Notes: generated from the letters alone by a model not told the origin. A stretch of DNA of 64,000 bases from Lichenicoccus sp965277665 (GCF_965277665.1 NZ_OZ255835.1:558001-622000), one strand, 5' to 3'; numbered from the stretch's first letter, positions 8,622 through 18,033 are shown. A program made the numbers and translations.

Positions 8622-9443
8622 ATGCGCAGGATCCTTGTGCCGCTGCCCGGGCCCGAGGAGGCCGGGACCCTGCTTGACATCGCGTTGCACCTCGCCGCGC
8701 CCTCCGGCGCACAGATCGATGTCGCCTACGTCCCCGACCCCCTGGACGAGGCTGCCGAGGCGGAGGACGGCCTCGACGAGACCGAGCTGGAGCTGCCGCG
8801 CATCTACGAGCGCTGGGCGCAGGCTGCGGCCGGGCGCCACCGGCTTGCGACCCTCTGGCACGAGATCCCGGACGGCGTGGTCTATGCGAGCGCGTCCCTG
8901 GGGCGGGCCTGCGACCTGATCGTGGCGCGTTCGGCCGGGCGGCTGGTCAGCGAGGACGGCATCCGTGCTGCGACGCGTGGCGAGCGCGGCTTCCGCGACG
9001 CACTGCTGGCCTCGGGCCGCGCGGTGCTGCTGGCGCCGCTGGCGCGTGTCGACCCGGGCGGGCTGCTGGAGACCGTGGTGCTGGCCTGGGACGGCAGCGC
9101 CGGCGCCTCGCACGCGCTGGCGCAGGCGCTGCCGCTGCTGGCGCGGGCGCGGCGGCTGCGGGTGGTCATCATCGGCCGCAACACCGTCGGCGAGCAGGCG
9201 CGCGAGGCGGTATCAGCCTACGCCAAGCTCTGGAACGACGATGCCGCGCTGCGGGTGTTGGACAACGCGCACCGCCAGACCGGCCGCGCTTTGCTCGACA
9301 CCATCCGTCGCGAGCAGGCGAGCCTGGTGGTGATGGGGGTCTGCGGCCGCTCGCATCCGCCGGGCAGCACCGGCACCGCCCTGGGGGGCACCCTGCTCAA
9401 GGTGATCGAGGACGGCCGCATCCCGATCCTGACCGCGACCTGA
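8622..9443 (+). CDS. Universal stress protein (UspA family, two-domain)
   Basis: This 273-residue cytoplasmic protein has one UspA-like domain at the N-terminus (MRRILVPLPGPEEAGTLLDI) and a second at about residues 145-273 (ETVVLAWDGSAGASHAL). The C-terminal part carries the nucleotide-binding-type pattern VMGVCGRSHPPGSTGTALGG followed by IPILTAT. It starts at ATG after GGAGCC. It is divergent from the FUSC operon. Tandem Usp proteins are associated with acid, oxidative and energy stress; no specific role follows from the sequence. Another two-domain Usp module is fused to CrcB at 22.3 kb. Confidence 0.8.
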   Translation: MRRILVPLPGPEEAGTLLDIALHLAAPSGAQIDVAYVPDPLDEAAEAEDGLDETELELPRIYERWAQAAAGRHRLATLWHEIPDGVVYASASLGRACDLIVARSAGRLVSEDGIRAATRGERGFRDALLASGRAVLLAPLARVDPGGLLETVVLAWDGSAGASHALAQALPLLARARRLRVVIIGRNTVGEQAREAVSAYAKLWNDDAALRVLDNAHRQTGRALLDTIRREQASLVVMGVCGRSHPPGSTGTALGGTLLKVIEDGRIPILTAT

Positions 9444-9558
9444 TGGGCGGATAATCGGGCATGGGAGTATCAGTCGCCGGCTTCGATCGTGGTAGCCGGG
9501 CGCGCTCGACGCGCTATGATGGCGACCATGGGACAGGTCCGGGCGCGTGCCCCCGCAC

Positions 9559-9597
9559 GCTTGCCCAAAATGCTTGCCCCAAACGCTTGCCGGAGAC
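9559..9597 (+). promoter_or_regulatory. Three 13-bp direct repeats upstream of a sugar ABC importer
   Basis: GCTTGCC occurs at 9559, 9572 and 9585, an exact 13-base period, and the first two copies are followed by C and A runs (GCTTGCCCAAAAT, GCTTGCCCCAAAC). They lie about 120-155 bases upstream of the binding-protein start. Iterated short direct repeats of this sort often mark an activator site, but the spacing is not a full helical turn and no regulator gene lies next to them. The rest of 9444-9714 shows only the strong ribosome site GGGAGGA before the start codon. Confidence 0.35.
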
Positions 9598-9714
9598 GTC
9601 GGAGGAAACCATACACGCCATTGCGGACCCGGCGTTCGCCAAGCCCCGATTTCGAGCGGCCCGATAACAAGAAAAACGATCTGCAGCACTCAGGCTGCAT
9701 CTGGGAGGACAACA

Positions 9715-10824
9715 ATGAAAAAGACTCAAGCCGGGACGGCACGCGGCCTCGCGATCGCGGGCGGCCTGATCGGCTCCGCGACCTTCGTGCTCGGACTGCT
9801 CGCGAGCGGCGCCACGCTTGCCGCACCCGTCTCCAACGCGAAGATCGCCTTCCTCATGCCCGACGAGGGCTCGACCCGCTACGAGGAGCATGACCGGCCG
9901 GGCTTCATCCTGGAAATGAAGACGCTCTGCCCGACCTGCACGGTGCTATACCAGAACGCCGACGCCGATGCCTCGCGCCAGCAGCAGCAGTTCAATTCAG
10001 TGGTCTCGCAGGGCGCCAAGGCGATCGTGATCGACCCGGTGGATTCCACCGCGGCGGCCTCCCTGGTGCACCAGGCGCAGAGCCAGGGCATCAAGATCAT
10101 CGCCTATGACCGGCCGATCCCGCAGGCGCCGGCCGACTACTATGTCTCGTTCAACAACGAGCAGATCGGCCGCGTGATCGCGCAGTCGCTGGTGCGCCGC
10201 CTCAAGGCGGCCGGCGTGCCGACCTCCGGCAACGGGCTGCTGGAGGTCAACGGCTCGCCGACGGATGCCGCGGCCGGCCTGATCAAGAAGGGCGTGCACG
10301 AGGGACTGGCCGCCGGCGGCTATCGCACGCTGGCCGAATACGACACCCCGGACTGGACTCCCACCAAGGCGCAGCAATGGGTGAGCGGGCAGATCTCGCG
10401 GTTCGGCAAGAAGATCGTGGGCGTGGTGGCCGCCAATGACGGCACCGGCGGCGGCGCGGTCGCGGCGTTCAAGGCGGCGGGCGTCGATCCGGTGCCGCCG
10501 GTCACCGGCAACGACGCCACCATCGCCGGACTGCAGCTCATCATCGCGGGCGACCAGTACAACACCATCAACAAGCCGAGCGAGATCGTGGCCGCAGCGG
10601 CGGCGAAGGTCGCGGTCGCCCTGCTCGAGGGCCGCAAGCCCAAATCCGACCATACCCTGTTCGGCACGCCCACGCAGCTCTTCACGCCGACCCTGGTCAC
10701 CGCGGAAAACCTCAAGGCCGAGATCATCGACCGGCAGGTCAACGGCAAGCCGATCGAGACCGCCGCCGTGCTCTGCACCGACCGCTATGCCGAGGGCTGC
10801 AAGAAGCTCGGCATCACGCCCTGA
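9715..10824 (+). CDS. Sugar ABC transporter substrate-binding protein (XylF-like)
   Basis: This 369-residue periplasmic protein has a twin-basic-containing signal peptide (about residues 1-37, ending TLAAPVS) and a type I sugar-binding fold: NAKIAFLMPDEGSTRY, then AKAIVIDPVDSTAAASLV and the hinge-region IKIIAYDRPI. The pattern DRPI and VAANDGTGGGAVAAFK is the xylose/glucose-binding (XylF/ChvE) type. The start is fixed by the strong GGGAGGA site 8-9 bases upstream. It is the first gene of a three-gene import operon followed by ATPase and permease. Xylose or another aldose is likely; the ligand is not proven. Confidence 0.85.
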   Translation: MKKTQAGTARGLAIAGGLIGSATFVLGLLASGATLAAPVSNAKIAFLMPDEGSTRYEEHDRPGFILEMKTLCPTCTVLYQNADADASRQQQQFNSVVSQGAKAIVIDPVDSTAAASLVHQAQSQGIKIIAYDRPIPQAPADYYVSFNNEQIGRVIAQSLVRRLKAAGVPTSGNGLLEVNGSPTDAAAGLIKKGVHEGLAAGGYRTLAEYDTPDWTPTKAQQWVSGQISRFGKKIVGVVAANDGTGGGAVAAFKAAGVDPVPPVTGNDATIAGLQLIIAGDQYNTINKPSEIVAAAAAKVAVALLEGRKPKSDHTLFGTPTQLFTPTLVTAENLKAEIIDRQVNGKPIETAAVLCTDRYAEGCKKLGITP

Positions 10825-10885
10825 TCGCTGGCGTCGTCGCGGAATTCCGAAAGGCAGGGCGGCCAGAAAAGGCAAGGTGGGCAGA

Positions 10886-11704
10886 ATGCAGACTTCACGG
10901 CAGGAGCCGGACGCAGGCGAGCTGGTGCTCAGCCTGCGCGGCATCTCGAAGCATTTCGGAGCGGTCTCCGCGCTGACCGCAATCGACCTCGATGTCCATG
11001 CGGGCGAGGTGGTGGCGCTCGTCGGCGATAACGGCGCCGGCAAGTCGACCCTGATCAAGATCCTGGCCGGCGTGCATCAGCCGAGCGCCGGGACGATGCA
11101 TTTCCGCGGCAAGCCGGTGACGCTGGCCGATCCGAGCGCGTCGCTCGCACTTGGCATCGCCACCGTGTTCCAGGATCTGGCGCTGTGCGAGAATCTCGAC
11201 GTGGTCGCCAACATCTTTCTCGGCAAGGAGCTGCATCCGCTGCAACTGGACGAGGTCTCGATGGAGACCCGCGCCTGGACCCTCCTGCGCGAGTTGTCCG
11301 CACGCATCCCGAGCGTGCGCGAGACGGTCAGCTCGCTGTCCGGCGGCCAGCGTCAGACGGTGGCGATCGCGCGCTCGCTGCTGCTCGACCCCAAGCTGAT
11401 CCTGCTCGACGAACCGACCGCCGCACTCGGGGTGGCGCAGACCGCCGAGGTGCTCGACCTGATCGAGCGGGTTCGCGACCGCGGGCTCGGCGTCGTCATG
11501 ATCAGCCACAACATGGAGGATGTGCGCGCCGTCGCCGACCGCATCGTGGTGCTGCGGCTCGGACGCAATAACGGGGTGTTCTATCCCGACACGTCGAACC
11601 AGGAACTGGTCAGCGCCATCACCGGCGCGTCGGACAACTCGGTCTCGCGCCGGTCCGGCCGGCGTCGGGCGCAACAAGATCTCGCGCAGGAAGACCGGCC
11701 GTGA
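10886..11704 (+). CDS. Sugar ABC transporter ATP-binding protein, single cassette
   Basis: This 272-residue protein has a Walker A motif (GDNGAGKS, about residues 48-55), the signature SLSGGQRQ, a Walker B motif (LILLDEPTAALG) and the H-loop (MISHNMEDV). It has one nucleotide-binding domain, as in FrcA-type importers, unlike the double-cassette RbsA-type protein at 46.4 kb, so it should act as a homodimer with the permease below. ATG at 10886 is used because the cassette begins shortly after. The last codons overlap the permease start (GTGA), which couples the two genes. Confidence 0.88.
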   Translation: MQTSRQEPDAGELVLSLRGISKHFGAVSALTAIDLDVHAGEVVALVGDNGAGKSTLIKILAGVHQPSAGTMHFRGKPVTLADPSASLALGIATVFQDLALCENLDVVANIFLGKELHPLQLDEVSMETRAWTLLRELSARIPSVRETVSSLSGGQRQTVAIARSLLLDPKLILLDEPTAALGVAQTAEVLDLIERVRDRGLGVVMISHNMEDVRAVADRIVVLRLGRNNGVFYPDTSNQELVSAITGASDNSVSRRSGRRRAQQDLAQEDRP

Positions 11705-12972
11705 CCGATATCAAGGAGGGGACCATCAAGGAGGCGGCGCCGGCCGCACCCCGGCTCGACCGCAGTGACGAGCGCGTGCGGCACGCCACCGGCCTCGGTG
11801 GCGCGCTGCGCGCCTTTGCCGACAGCGTGCGCTCGGGCGAGCTCGGCGCGCTGCCGGTGGTGGTGGGGCTTGCGATCATCTGGACGGTGTTCGAGAGCCT
11901 GAACCCGGTCTTCCTCTCCAGCAACAACCTGGTCAACCTGCTGTTCGACAGTTCCACCGTCGGCGTGATCTCGCTCGGCATCGTCTGCATCCTGATGGTC
12001 GGCGAGATCGACCTGTCGGTCGGCTCGGTGAGCGGCTTCGCCTCGGCGCTGGTCGGCGTGCTGTGGGTCAACATGGGCTGGCCGGTCTGGCTCGCGGTGC
12101 CGGCGGCGATGCTGGCCGGGGGCGTGATCGGTGCGCTCTACGCCCTGCTGTTCAACCGGTTCGGCATGCCAAGCTTCGTCTCCACGCTGGCCGGCCTGCT
12201 CGCCATCCTGGGCCTGCAGCTCTACATCCTTGGCCAGAGCGGTTCGATCAACCTGCCGTACGGCTCGGCGATGGTGAATTTCGGCCAGTCCCTGTTCATG
12301 CCGCATGTCCTGGCCTACGCGGCGGCGGCACTTGCCGGCATCGCCACGTTCACCACCGGCTTCAGGACCGCCGCCCGTCGCGAGGCGGCCGGCCTGTCGC
12401 CGCAATCGCTCGGCCGGCTACTGGTGCAGGCGGTGGTGATCACCGTGGTGCTGGAGCTGCTCGCCTTCTACCTGAACCAGGATCGCGGCGTGCCGTGGAT
12501 GTTCGGCCTGTTCGTGGCCCTGGTGGTCGGCCTGAACTACGCGTTGACCCGGACGAAATGGGGCCGCTGGATCACCGCGGTCGGCGGCAACCGCGAGGCG
12601 GCGCGGCGCGCCGGCATCAACGTGCGGCTGATCTATACGAGTGCCTTCGTGCTCTGCTCGGTGCTGGCGGCCATCGGCGGGGTGCTGTCCTCGGCGCGTC
12701 TGGCCTCGGCGAGCCAGCAGGCCGGCACCGGCGACGTCAACCTCAACGCGATCGCCGCCGCGGTGATCGGCGGCACGTCGCTGTTCGGCGGCCGGGGCAG
12801 CGCGTACTCGGCGCTGCTCGGCATCATCGTCATCGAGTCGATCGCCAGCGGCCTGACGCTGCTCGATCTGTCGTCGTCGCTGCGCTACATGATCACCGGC
12901 GGCGTGCTCGCGGTGGCCGTGATCGTGGACAGCCTCGCACGCCGCTCTCGCGTTTCGCATGGTCGCGCCTGA
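11701..12972 (+). CDS. Sugar ABC transporter permease (XylH-like)
   Basis: This 423-residue inner-membrane protein has 10-11 predicted helices and the BPD_transp_2 hallmark IVCILMVGEIDLSVGSVSG near residue 100, followed by AARRAGINVRLIYTSAF. A cytoplasmic N-terminal extension of about 45 residues and a loop around residues 215-235 (RTAARREAAGLSPQSLGR) are longer than in RbsC and match XylH. The GTG start overlaps the ATPase stop. The gene ends only six bases before the convergent TolC gene, so no terminator fits between them. Confidence 0.87.
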   Translation: MTDIKEGTIKEAAPAAPRLDRSDERVRHATGLGGALRAFADSVRSGELGALPVVVGLAIIWTVFESLNPVFLSSNNLVNLLFDSSTVGVISLGIVCILMVGEIDLSVGSVSGFASALVGVLWVNMGWPVWLAVPAAMLAGGVIGALYALLFNRFGMPSFVSTLAGLLAILGLQLYILGQSGSINLPYGSAMVNFGQSLFMPHVLAYAAAALAGIATFTTGFRTAARREAAGLSPQSLGRLLVQAVVITVVLELLAFYLNQDRGVPWMFGLFVALVVGLNYALTRTKWGRWITAVGGNREAARRAGINVRLIYTSAFVLCSVLAAIGGVLSSARLASASQQAGTGDVNLNAIAAAVIGGTSLFGGRGSAYSALLGIIVIESIASGLTLLDLSSSLRYMITGGVLAVAVIVDSLARRSRVSHGRA

Positions 12973-12978
12973 GAACTT

Positions 12979-14364
12979 CTATTTTGCCGGCTCGGTTCCA
13001 TACCAGCGATCCCGGGTCCGCCGGTAGTGCGCCTCGGGATCGTAGAGCGGCACCGGCAGGTCCAGTGCGGCCGCACTGAGGCCGCCGGTGACCGCGAGCA
13101 ACTGCAGGCGCGCCACGTAGCGGTCGCGCAGCGCGCTCACCAGGTTGACCCGGGCGGAGAGCAGTTCCTGCTGTGCGTTCAGCACCTCGATCACGGTGCG
13201 CGCGCCGACCGATTGCTGGCGCGCGATGCCGCGCTCGGCCACCACGTTGGCATCGATCGAGACCTGCTGCTGCGCCACCTGCCGCTCGGCCGCCGCGAGC
13301 AGGTCGATCGCGGTCATCGCCTGCTGGCGGGTCATGCGCAGGATCGTGTCGACCTGCAGGCCACTGCGCAAAGCCGCCTCCTTGGCCCGCCTGGTGTCGG
13401 CGGCGACCGCGCCGCCCTGGTACAGCGGCAGCGTCAGTTCGAGCAGGCTTTCGGCGATGTTGTCGCGCTGGTGGAGCTGCTGGACGTCGATCTCCCTGAA
13501 CCGCTCGCCCTCGATGACGATCGAGATTTTCGGCATCAGTCCCGCGCGCGCGATGTCGATGCCGGCCTGGCTCGCCTGCAACGCGAGACGCGCCTCGGCC
13601 ACGTCGAAATTTGTCGTCGAGGCCAGTTCGAGGATGCGGTCGCGCTCGTCCGGCACCGCCGGCAGCAGCACCGGGATCGCGAGCACGCCCGGCGGGTGGC
13701 CGACCTGCTGCTCGAACACCGCGCGCGACTGGCCCAGTCCGCCCTCCACCTTGGCGGTCGCCGAGCGCTGGTCGGCGAGCCGGGCCCGGCCCTGGGCAAC
13801 GTCCGCCTCAGTCACGGCGCCGGCTGCGGCGGCGAGTTCGCTCGCGTGCAGCGAGCGTCCTAGCACGGTGTCCTGGTGCCGGTTGAGGCTGACGATCATC
13901 TCGTCGCGCGCGACGTCGAGATAGGCGGTTGCCGCGGCAAGCAGCACCGCGGTCTCGCTGGCCTGCAAGGCCGCGCGCTGCGCCCGCACCAGGGCCTCGG
14001 ATTGCGTCACCTGGGCCCGCACCTGGCCGCCGGTATAGAGCGGCTGGGTGATCGAGCCGACCGCCGCCTGCGGCAGCCGGCGTTCCGGGTTGTGCTGCAC
14101 GTCGATGTTGTCGAACTGCGCAGACGCGCCGGCCTGCGCGGTGATGGCGACCTGCGGGCGCCAGCCGGACAAGGCGCGCGGCACCCCCTCGTCGATCTCG
14201 CGCAGCCGTTGGCGCTCGGTGGCAAGCTGCGGATTGGTGAGGTAGGCCTCGGCCAGCGCATCGGCGAACGGCGCATCGAGCGGCGTGGCGCGTGTTGGCA
14301 CCGACAGAGCCAGGCCGCAGGCTGCCAGCAGCGCCAGACCGTATCGACCGGCGATCCGGCTCAC
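12979..14364 (-). CDS. TolC-family outer-membrane efflux channel
   Basis: This 461-residue protein has a signal peptide (RYGLALLAACGLALSVPTRA) and two OEP repeats (about residues 30-230 and 240-440), with the characteristic GGQVRAQVTQSEALVRAQR and GARTVIEVLNAQQELLSARV helices. It would be the outer-membrane exit for the EmrAB-type pump encoded upstream. The GTG start overlaps the MFS stop (GTGA), and no better start exists. It lacks a lipobox, unlike the NodT-type channel at 3.4 kb, so it belongs to the TolC rather than the OprM branch. Confidence 0.88.
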   Translation of the reverse strand: MSRIAGRYGLALLAACGLALSVPTRATPLDAPFADALAEAYLTNPQLATERQRLREIDEGVPRALSGWRPQVAITAQAGASAQFDNIDVQHNPERRLPQAAVGSITQPLYTGGQVRAQVTQSEALVRAQRAALQASETAVLLAAATAYLDVARDEMIVSLNRHQDTVLGRSLHASELAAAAGAVTEADVAQGRARLADQRSATAKVEGGLGQSRAVFEQQVGHPPGVLAIPVLLPAVPDERDRILELASTTNFDVAEARLALQASQAGIDIARAGLMPKISIVIEGERFREIDVQQLHQRDNIAESLLELTLPLYQGGAVAADTRRAKEAALRSGLQVDTILRMTRQQAMTAIDLLAAAERQVAQQQVSIDANVVAERGIARQQSVGARTVIEVLNAQQELLSARVNLVSALRDRYVARLQLLAVTGGLSAAALDLPVPLYDPEAHYRRTRDRWYGTEPAK

Positions 14365-15905
14365 GCCGGCCTCCGGGCGAGACGGATCTCGGCGATCGCC
14401 AGCGAGATCAGCAGGCCCACGGTCGCGATCGTGCCCAGCATGCCGTAGGCGTCCGCGGTCGCCATGACGGTGGACTGCGTGCGCAGGTGCGCGGCCAGCG
14501 TCGCCGGGCTGCCGCCTCTGAGAGTGATTTCGGCGCCTCGCACCAGATGGTCGGCCAGGGTCGTGGAATGCACCCGCTCGCGCACCGTCAGCACCGCGCC
14601 CACGATGGCGCCGCCGACGCTGCCGGCGAGGGTGCGTATGACGTTGAACAGCGTCGAGCCGGCCAGCGCGTCCTGCGGCTGCAGCGTCGAGGTCGCGGTC
14701 AGCAGCAGTCCCACCATGATCAGCGGCTGGCCGCAGGCGACCAGGATCGAGGAGGGCAGCAGGTCCGGCACGGTCCAGTCGCTGTCGATGAAGGTCGCGA
14801 GCCGGCACCCGAGTGCGACCAGGGCAAGCCCGCAGCCCAGCACCACGCGGGTGTCGATCCGGCGCATCAGGAACGGCGTCGAGGCGCACATCGCGACCTG
14901 GAACAGCGCCGCCCAGAGCAGGATCTCGCCGACCTGCAACTGCCGGTAGCCGCGCACCTGGATGCCGTACTGGGCCACCACGTTGGAGGTCACCAGGAGC
15001 GAGAAGCTGAACGGGATGATCAGCAGCAGGCCGCAGGCCAGGTTGCGCCGACGCAGCAGATTGAGCTGGATCAGCGGTTTCTCGATGCTGAGTTCCCAGA
15101 CCACGAAGGCTGCCAGCAGCAGCGCCGAGGCCACGAACAGCGCGATGATCAGCGAGCTGTCGAACCAGTCGAGCCGCTGGCCGAGATCCACCGCCGTGGT
15201 CAGCGTGGACGCGCATACCGCCAGCAGCAGCATGCCGAGATAGTCGGCGCCGGGCAGGCCCTCCGGCTTCAGCGGTTCGACCGGCAGGCCGACCAGCACC
15301 AGCACCAGGGCGAGCGGCGAGATCAGCAGGTTGAGATAGTACACCGGCTGCCAGCCGAGGGTCTCGGTGACGATGCCGGACAGGGTCTCCGAGAGCAGCG
15401 GCGTCGCCGTGGTGACCAGTGCGTAGAAGGCGAACCCGACCACGCGCTGGTGCAGCGGCGTGAAGCGCAGCACGGTGCCGAGCAGCAGCGGGATCAGCGC
15501 GCCGCCGCCCAGTCCCTGCAGGAAGCGCAGCGCGATCAGCCCGCGATAGTCGCCTGCACCGGGGCAGGCGGCGCTGGCGACGGTCAGCAGCGCGATCGAG
15601 AATGCGATCGCGCGGCGCGGCGAGACGATGCTGGCGAGCCAGGGGGCCAGCGGCACCACGGCGATCTCGGCGACGTTGTAGGCATTGGCGACCCAGGCCG
15701 CCTCATCCGCGCCGACGCCGAAGCCGCCGGTGAGGTCGGCCAGCGCGAAGCTGGTCAGCCGGGTCGCGAGGTACGAGGCAAAGGCGGCCAGCACGGTGCC
15801 GGAGAGGCCGAGCAGAATTCCCCAGGTCAGCGGCGGCGGCCCGGCGGGGACCTTGCCGTCGGGCCCGGGGAGCAGCGGCCGGGGAGCGAGGAGGGCGAGG
15901 ATCAC
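14361..15905 (-). CDS. EmrB/QacA-type MFS drug:H+ antiporter (DHA2, 14 helices)
   Basis: This 514-residue protein has 14 predicted membrane helices. Features of the DHA2 family are visible: the first-helix region LGLSGTVLAAFASYLATRL, the helix-4 segment ALRFLQGLGGGALIPLLLG, and the helix-5 antiporter motif FYALVTTATPLLSETLSG. It should be the inner-membrane pump of a tripartite efflux system with the HlyD proteins and the TolC channel. Its GTG start overlaps the HlyD stop. Substrates of the family include hydrophobic drugs, uncouplers and fatty acids; none can be specified here. Confidence 0.88.
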   Translation of the reverse strand: MILALLAPRPLLPGPDGKVPAGPPPLTWGILLGLSGTVLAAFASYLATRLTSFALADLTGGFGVGADEAAWVANAYNVAEIAVVPLAPWLASIVSPRRAIAFSIALLTVASAACPGAGDYRGLIALRFLQGLGGGALIPLLLGTVLRFTPLHQRVVGFAFYALVTTATPLLSETLSGIVTETLGWQPVYYLNLLISPLALVLVLVGLPVEPLKPEGLPGADYLGMLLLAVCASTLTTAVDLGQRLDWFDSSLIIALFVASALLLAAFVVWELSIEKPLIQLNLLRRRNLACGLLLIIPFSFSLLVTSNVVAQYGIQVRGYRQLQVGEILLWAALFQVAMCASTPFLMRRIDTRVVLGCGLALVALGCRLATFIDSDWTVPDLLPSSILVACGQPLIMVGLLLTATSTLQPQDALAGSTLFNVIRTLAGSVGGAIVGAVLTVRERVHSTTLADHLVRGAEITLRGGSPATLAAHLRTQSTVMATADAYGMLGTIATVGLLISLAIAEIRLARRPA

Positions 15906-16960
15906 GGCGACTTCGATGCCGGTCCGGATGAGCCGGTCAGGATGCGCACCTCGGCGGACAGTCCCGGACGCAGCCGTTCGAGCAGGTCCGGGCGCGGATC
16001 GAGCACGATCTTCACCGGCACGCGCTGCACCACCTTGGTGAAGTTGCCGGTGGCACGGTCCGGCGGCAGGCTGGAGCCCACCGCCTGGCTCGCCGGCTCG
16101 AAGCTGCCGACATGGCCGGAAAGGCGCACGCCGGGCAGGGCGTCCACCAGCACGCGGGCGCGCTGCCCGATCCGGATCCGGGTAAGCTGCACCTCGCGAT
16201 AGTTCGCCACCACCCAGACGTCACGCAGCGGCACCAGGGTGATGAGCGCGCGCCCGGGCGAGACATATTCCCCGAGCCGGGCCAGCCGGCTGGTCACCAC
16301 GCCGTCGAGCGGTGCGGTGATGCGGGTATAGCCGAGCTGCACCTGCGCGAGACGCAGCGCCGCCCGCTGTGCCGCGAGGTTGGCCTGGCTGGCCAGCACC
16401 TGCGCCTGTAGGGTTCCGAGTGCCGCCTGGGCCGCAGCCAGTGCGCGCCGGTCTCCCTCGACGGTCGCGGCTGCGCGCCGTTCGACCGCGACCGCATCCT
16501 CCCAGTCACGGGCCAGGAAGCTCTCGGTGTGCAGCAGCCGGCTCTGCCGGACGCGTTCCAGGCGTGCCCGCTCCAGCTCCGCCTCGCCGCCCTCGACCAC
16601 GGCCGCGTCCGCCACGATCCGGGCCTGCTGCAGGGCGATGGCCGTTCGCGCTTCCACGATGCCGGCCGAGGCGGCCGCGACCTCGGCATTGGCACGCGCC
16701 ACGCGGGCACGGGCGCCGCTGTCGTCGATGGCGAACAGCAGGTCGCCTGCATGCACGCGCGCATAGTCCCGCACCGGGACCGCGACGAGATACCCGGTGG
16801 CGCGGCTGGCGAGCGCGATCGGATCCCCCTGCAGCGTGGCATCGTTGGTCCAGCGGCCGCCGACCGGCGCGAGCAGGACGTTCCAGTCGATCAGGAACGC
16901 CGAGGCCGCCAGCACGACCAGCACGGCAACAATCGCGTGCGAGACCATGTTCTTGGTCAT
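15902..16960 (-). CDS. HlyD/EmrA-family adaptor, second of a tandem pair
   Basis: This 352-residue protein has an N-terminal membrane helix (HAIVAVLVVLAASAFLIDW), biotinyl-lipoyl halves (ASRATGYLVAVPVRDYARV and ITAPLDGVVTSRLARLGEYV) flanking an alpha-hairpin (about residues 90-200), and the EmrA beta-barrel segment FEPASQAVGSSLPPDRATGNFTKVVQR cut short here by about one strand. The start ATG overlaps the stop of the preceding HlyD gene (ATGA) and has GGGAGGG upstream. It lies directly before the MFS pump and is the more likely EmrA partner. Confidence 0.87.
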   Translation of the reverse strand: MTKNMVSHAIVAVLVVLAASAFLIDWNVLLAPVGGRWTNDATLQGDPIALASRATGYLVAVPVRDYARVHAGDLLFAIDDSGARARVARANAEVAAASAGIVEARTAIALQQARIVADAAVVEGGEAELERARLERVRQSRLLHTESFLARDWEDAVAVERRAAATVEGDRRALAAAQAALGTLQAQVLASQANLAAQRAALRLAQVQLGYTRITAPLDGVVTSRLARLGEYVSPGRALITLVPLRDVWVVANYREVQLTRIRIGQRARVLVDALPGVRLSGHVGSFEPASQAVGSSLPPDRATGNFTKVVQRVPVKIVLDPRPDLLERLRPGLSAEVRILTGSSGPASKSP

Positions 16961-18033
16961 GATCCCTCCCGCGTGAACACGGTCGCGGTCACCGACATGC
17001 CGGGCCGCACCAGGCCGCGCAGGGGGCTGCCATTCCACAGGATGGCGATGCGCACCGGGACCCGCTGCGCCACCTTGGTGAAGTTCCCGGTGGTGTTGTC
17101 GGCCGGGATGGCGCTAAGCGCAGATCCGGTGGTCGGCGAGAGGCCGGTGACGCGTCCCTCCAGCGGCTGGCGCGGGAAGGCGTCGAGCACCAGCCGGGCC
17201 CGCTGGCCGATGCGTATGTCCGGGATCTGCCGCTCGGTGAAATTCGCGTCCACCCAGACGCTGTCGAGCGGCGTGAGCACGACCAGTCTGGTGCCCGGTG
17301 CCAGCAGATCGCCCTGGCGCACCAGCCGCGGGCCGAGCGTGCCTGCGACCGGCGCCGACAGCCTGGTCCAGCCCAGGGTGATGCGGGCCAGGCGCAGGTC
17401 GGCGCGGCGGCCCAGCACCGTGGCCGCCTGCTCGTCGCGCTGCGCCGCCAGTTCGTCGGTCTGGCGCTGCGCCACGCCGGTCAGCGCACGCGCCTGCGCG
17501 ATGCCGGCCTCGTATCGGCGCTGGTCGGCCTGTGCCTGGTCGAGGTTGCGCTGCTGTCCGAGATCGGTGTGCAGCAGCCGGACCTGGCGGCGCAGCTCGG
17601 GCGCGGCCCGGCCGGCATCTGCGGAGGCGGCGACCTCGCCGGTGCGGGCCTCGGCGGTCTGCTCGGCGAGCTGCCGGAGCTGCGCATCGAGCGCCGTCAG
17701 CCTGGCCTCGGCGGCATCGAGCGCTGCCGCGGCCCCCGCCGCCTGGGCGCGGTAGTCGTCATCCTCGATGCCTGCCACAAGCTGGCCGGCCTGGACGACC
17801 TGGTTGTCGGCCACGGGAAACTCCCGGAGATAGCCGGTGACGCGTGCCGAAAGCGGCGTCGTGTCGCCGCCGACATAGGCGTTGGCGGTCTGCGGATCGC
17901 GGGCGCCGGTCTGCGGGTTGTCGAACGACAGCACCAGGATGGCGATGGCAACGAGCAGGCAGAGGGCGACCCCGAGGCCGACCGGCCTGGTCCATCGCGT
18001 TCGCGCATTCCGGATCGACCGGGCCAGATCCAT
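16957..18033 (-). CDS. HlyD/EmrA-family adaptor, first of a tandem pair
   Basis: This 358-residue protein has a basic cytoplasmic N-terminus, one membrane helix (about residues 18-40, LGVALCLLVAIAILVLSF) and the EmrA layout: first lipoyl half (SARVTGYLREFPVADNQVV), alpha-hairpin (about 100-210) and second half (APVAGTLGPRLVRQGDLLAP), ending with TTGNFTKVAQRVPVRI. It is the first gene of a four-gene operon joined throughout by four-base overlaps. The 109 bases upstream (18034-18142) contain the palindrome TTACGTAA near the start, a possible operator. Having two adaptors for one pump is unusual. Confidence 0.87.
   Translation of the reverse strand: MDLARSIRNARTRWTRPVGLGVALCLLVAIAILVLSFDNPQTGARDPQTANAYVGGDTTPLSARVTGYLREFPVADNQVVQAGQLVAGIEDDDYRAQAAGAAAALDAAEARLTALDAQLRQLAEQTAEARTGEVAASADAGRAAPELRRQVRLLHTDLGQQRNLDQAQADQRRYEAGIAQARALTGVAQRQTDELAAQRDEQAATVLGRRADLRLARITLGWTRLSAPVAGTLGPRLVRQGDLLAPGTRLVVLTPLDSVWVDANFTERQIPDIRIGQRARLVLDAFPRQPLEGRVTGLSPTTGSALSAIPADNTTGNFTKVAQRVPVRIAILWNGSPLRGLVRPGMSVTATVFTREGS

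Noticed and set aside
12973..12978. Terminator between the sugar permease and the TolC gene
   Set aside because: Only six bases separate the two stop codons; no stem-loop with a T-run is present. No convincing rho-independent terminator was found elsewhere in the window either.
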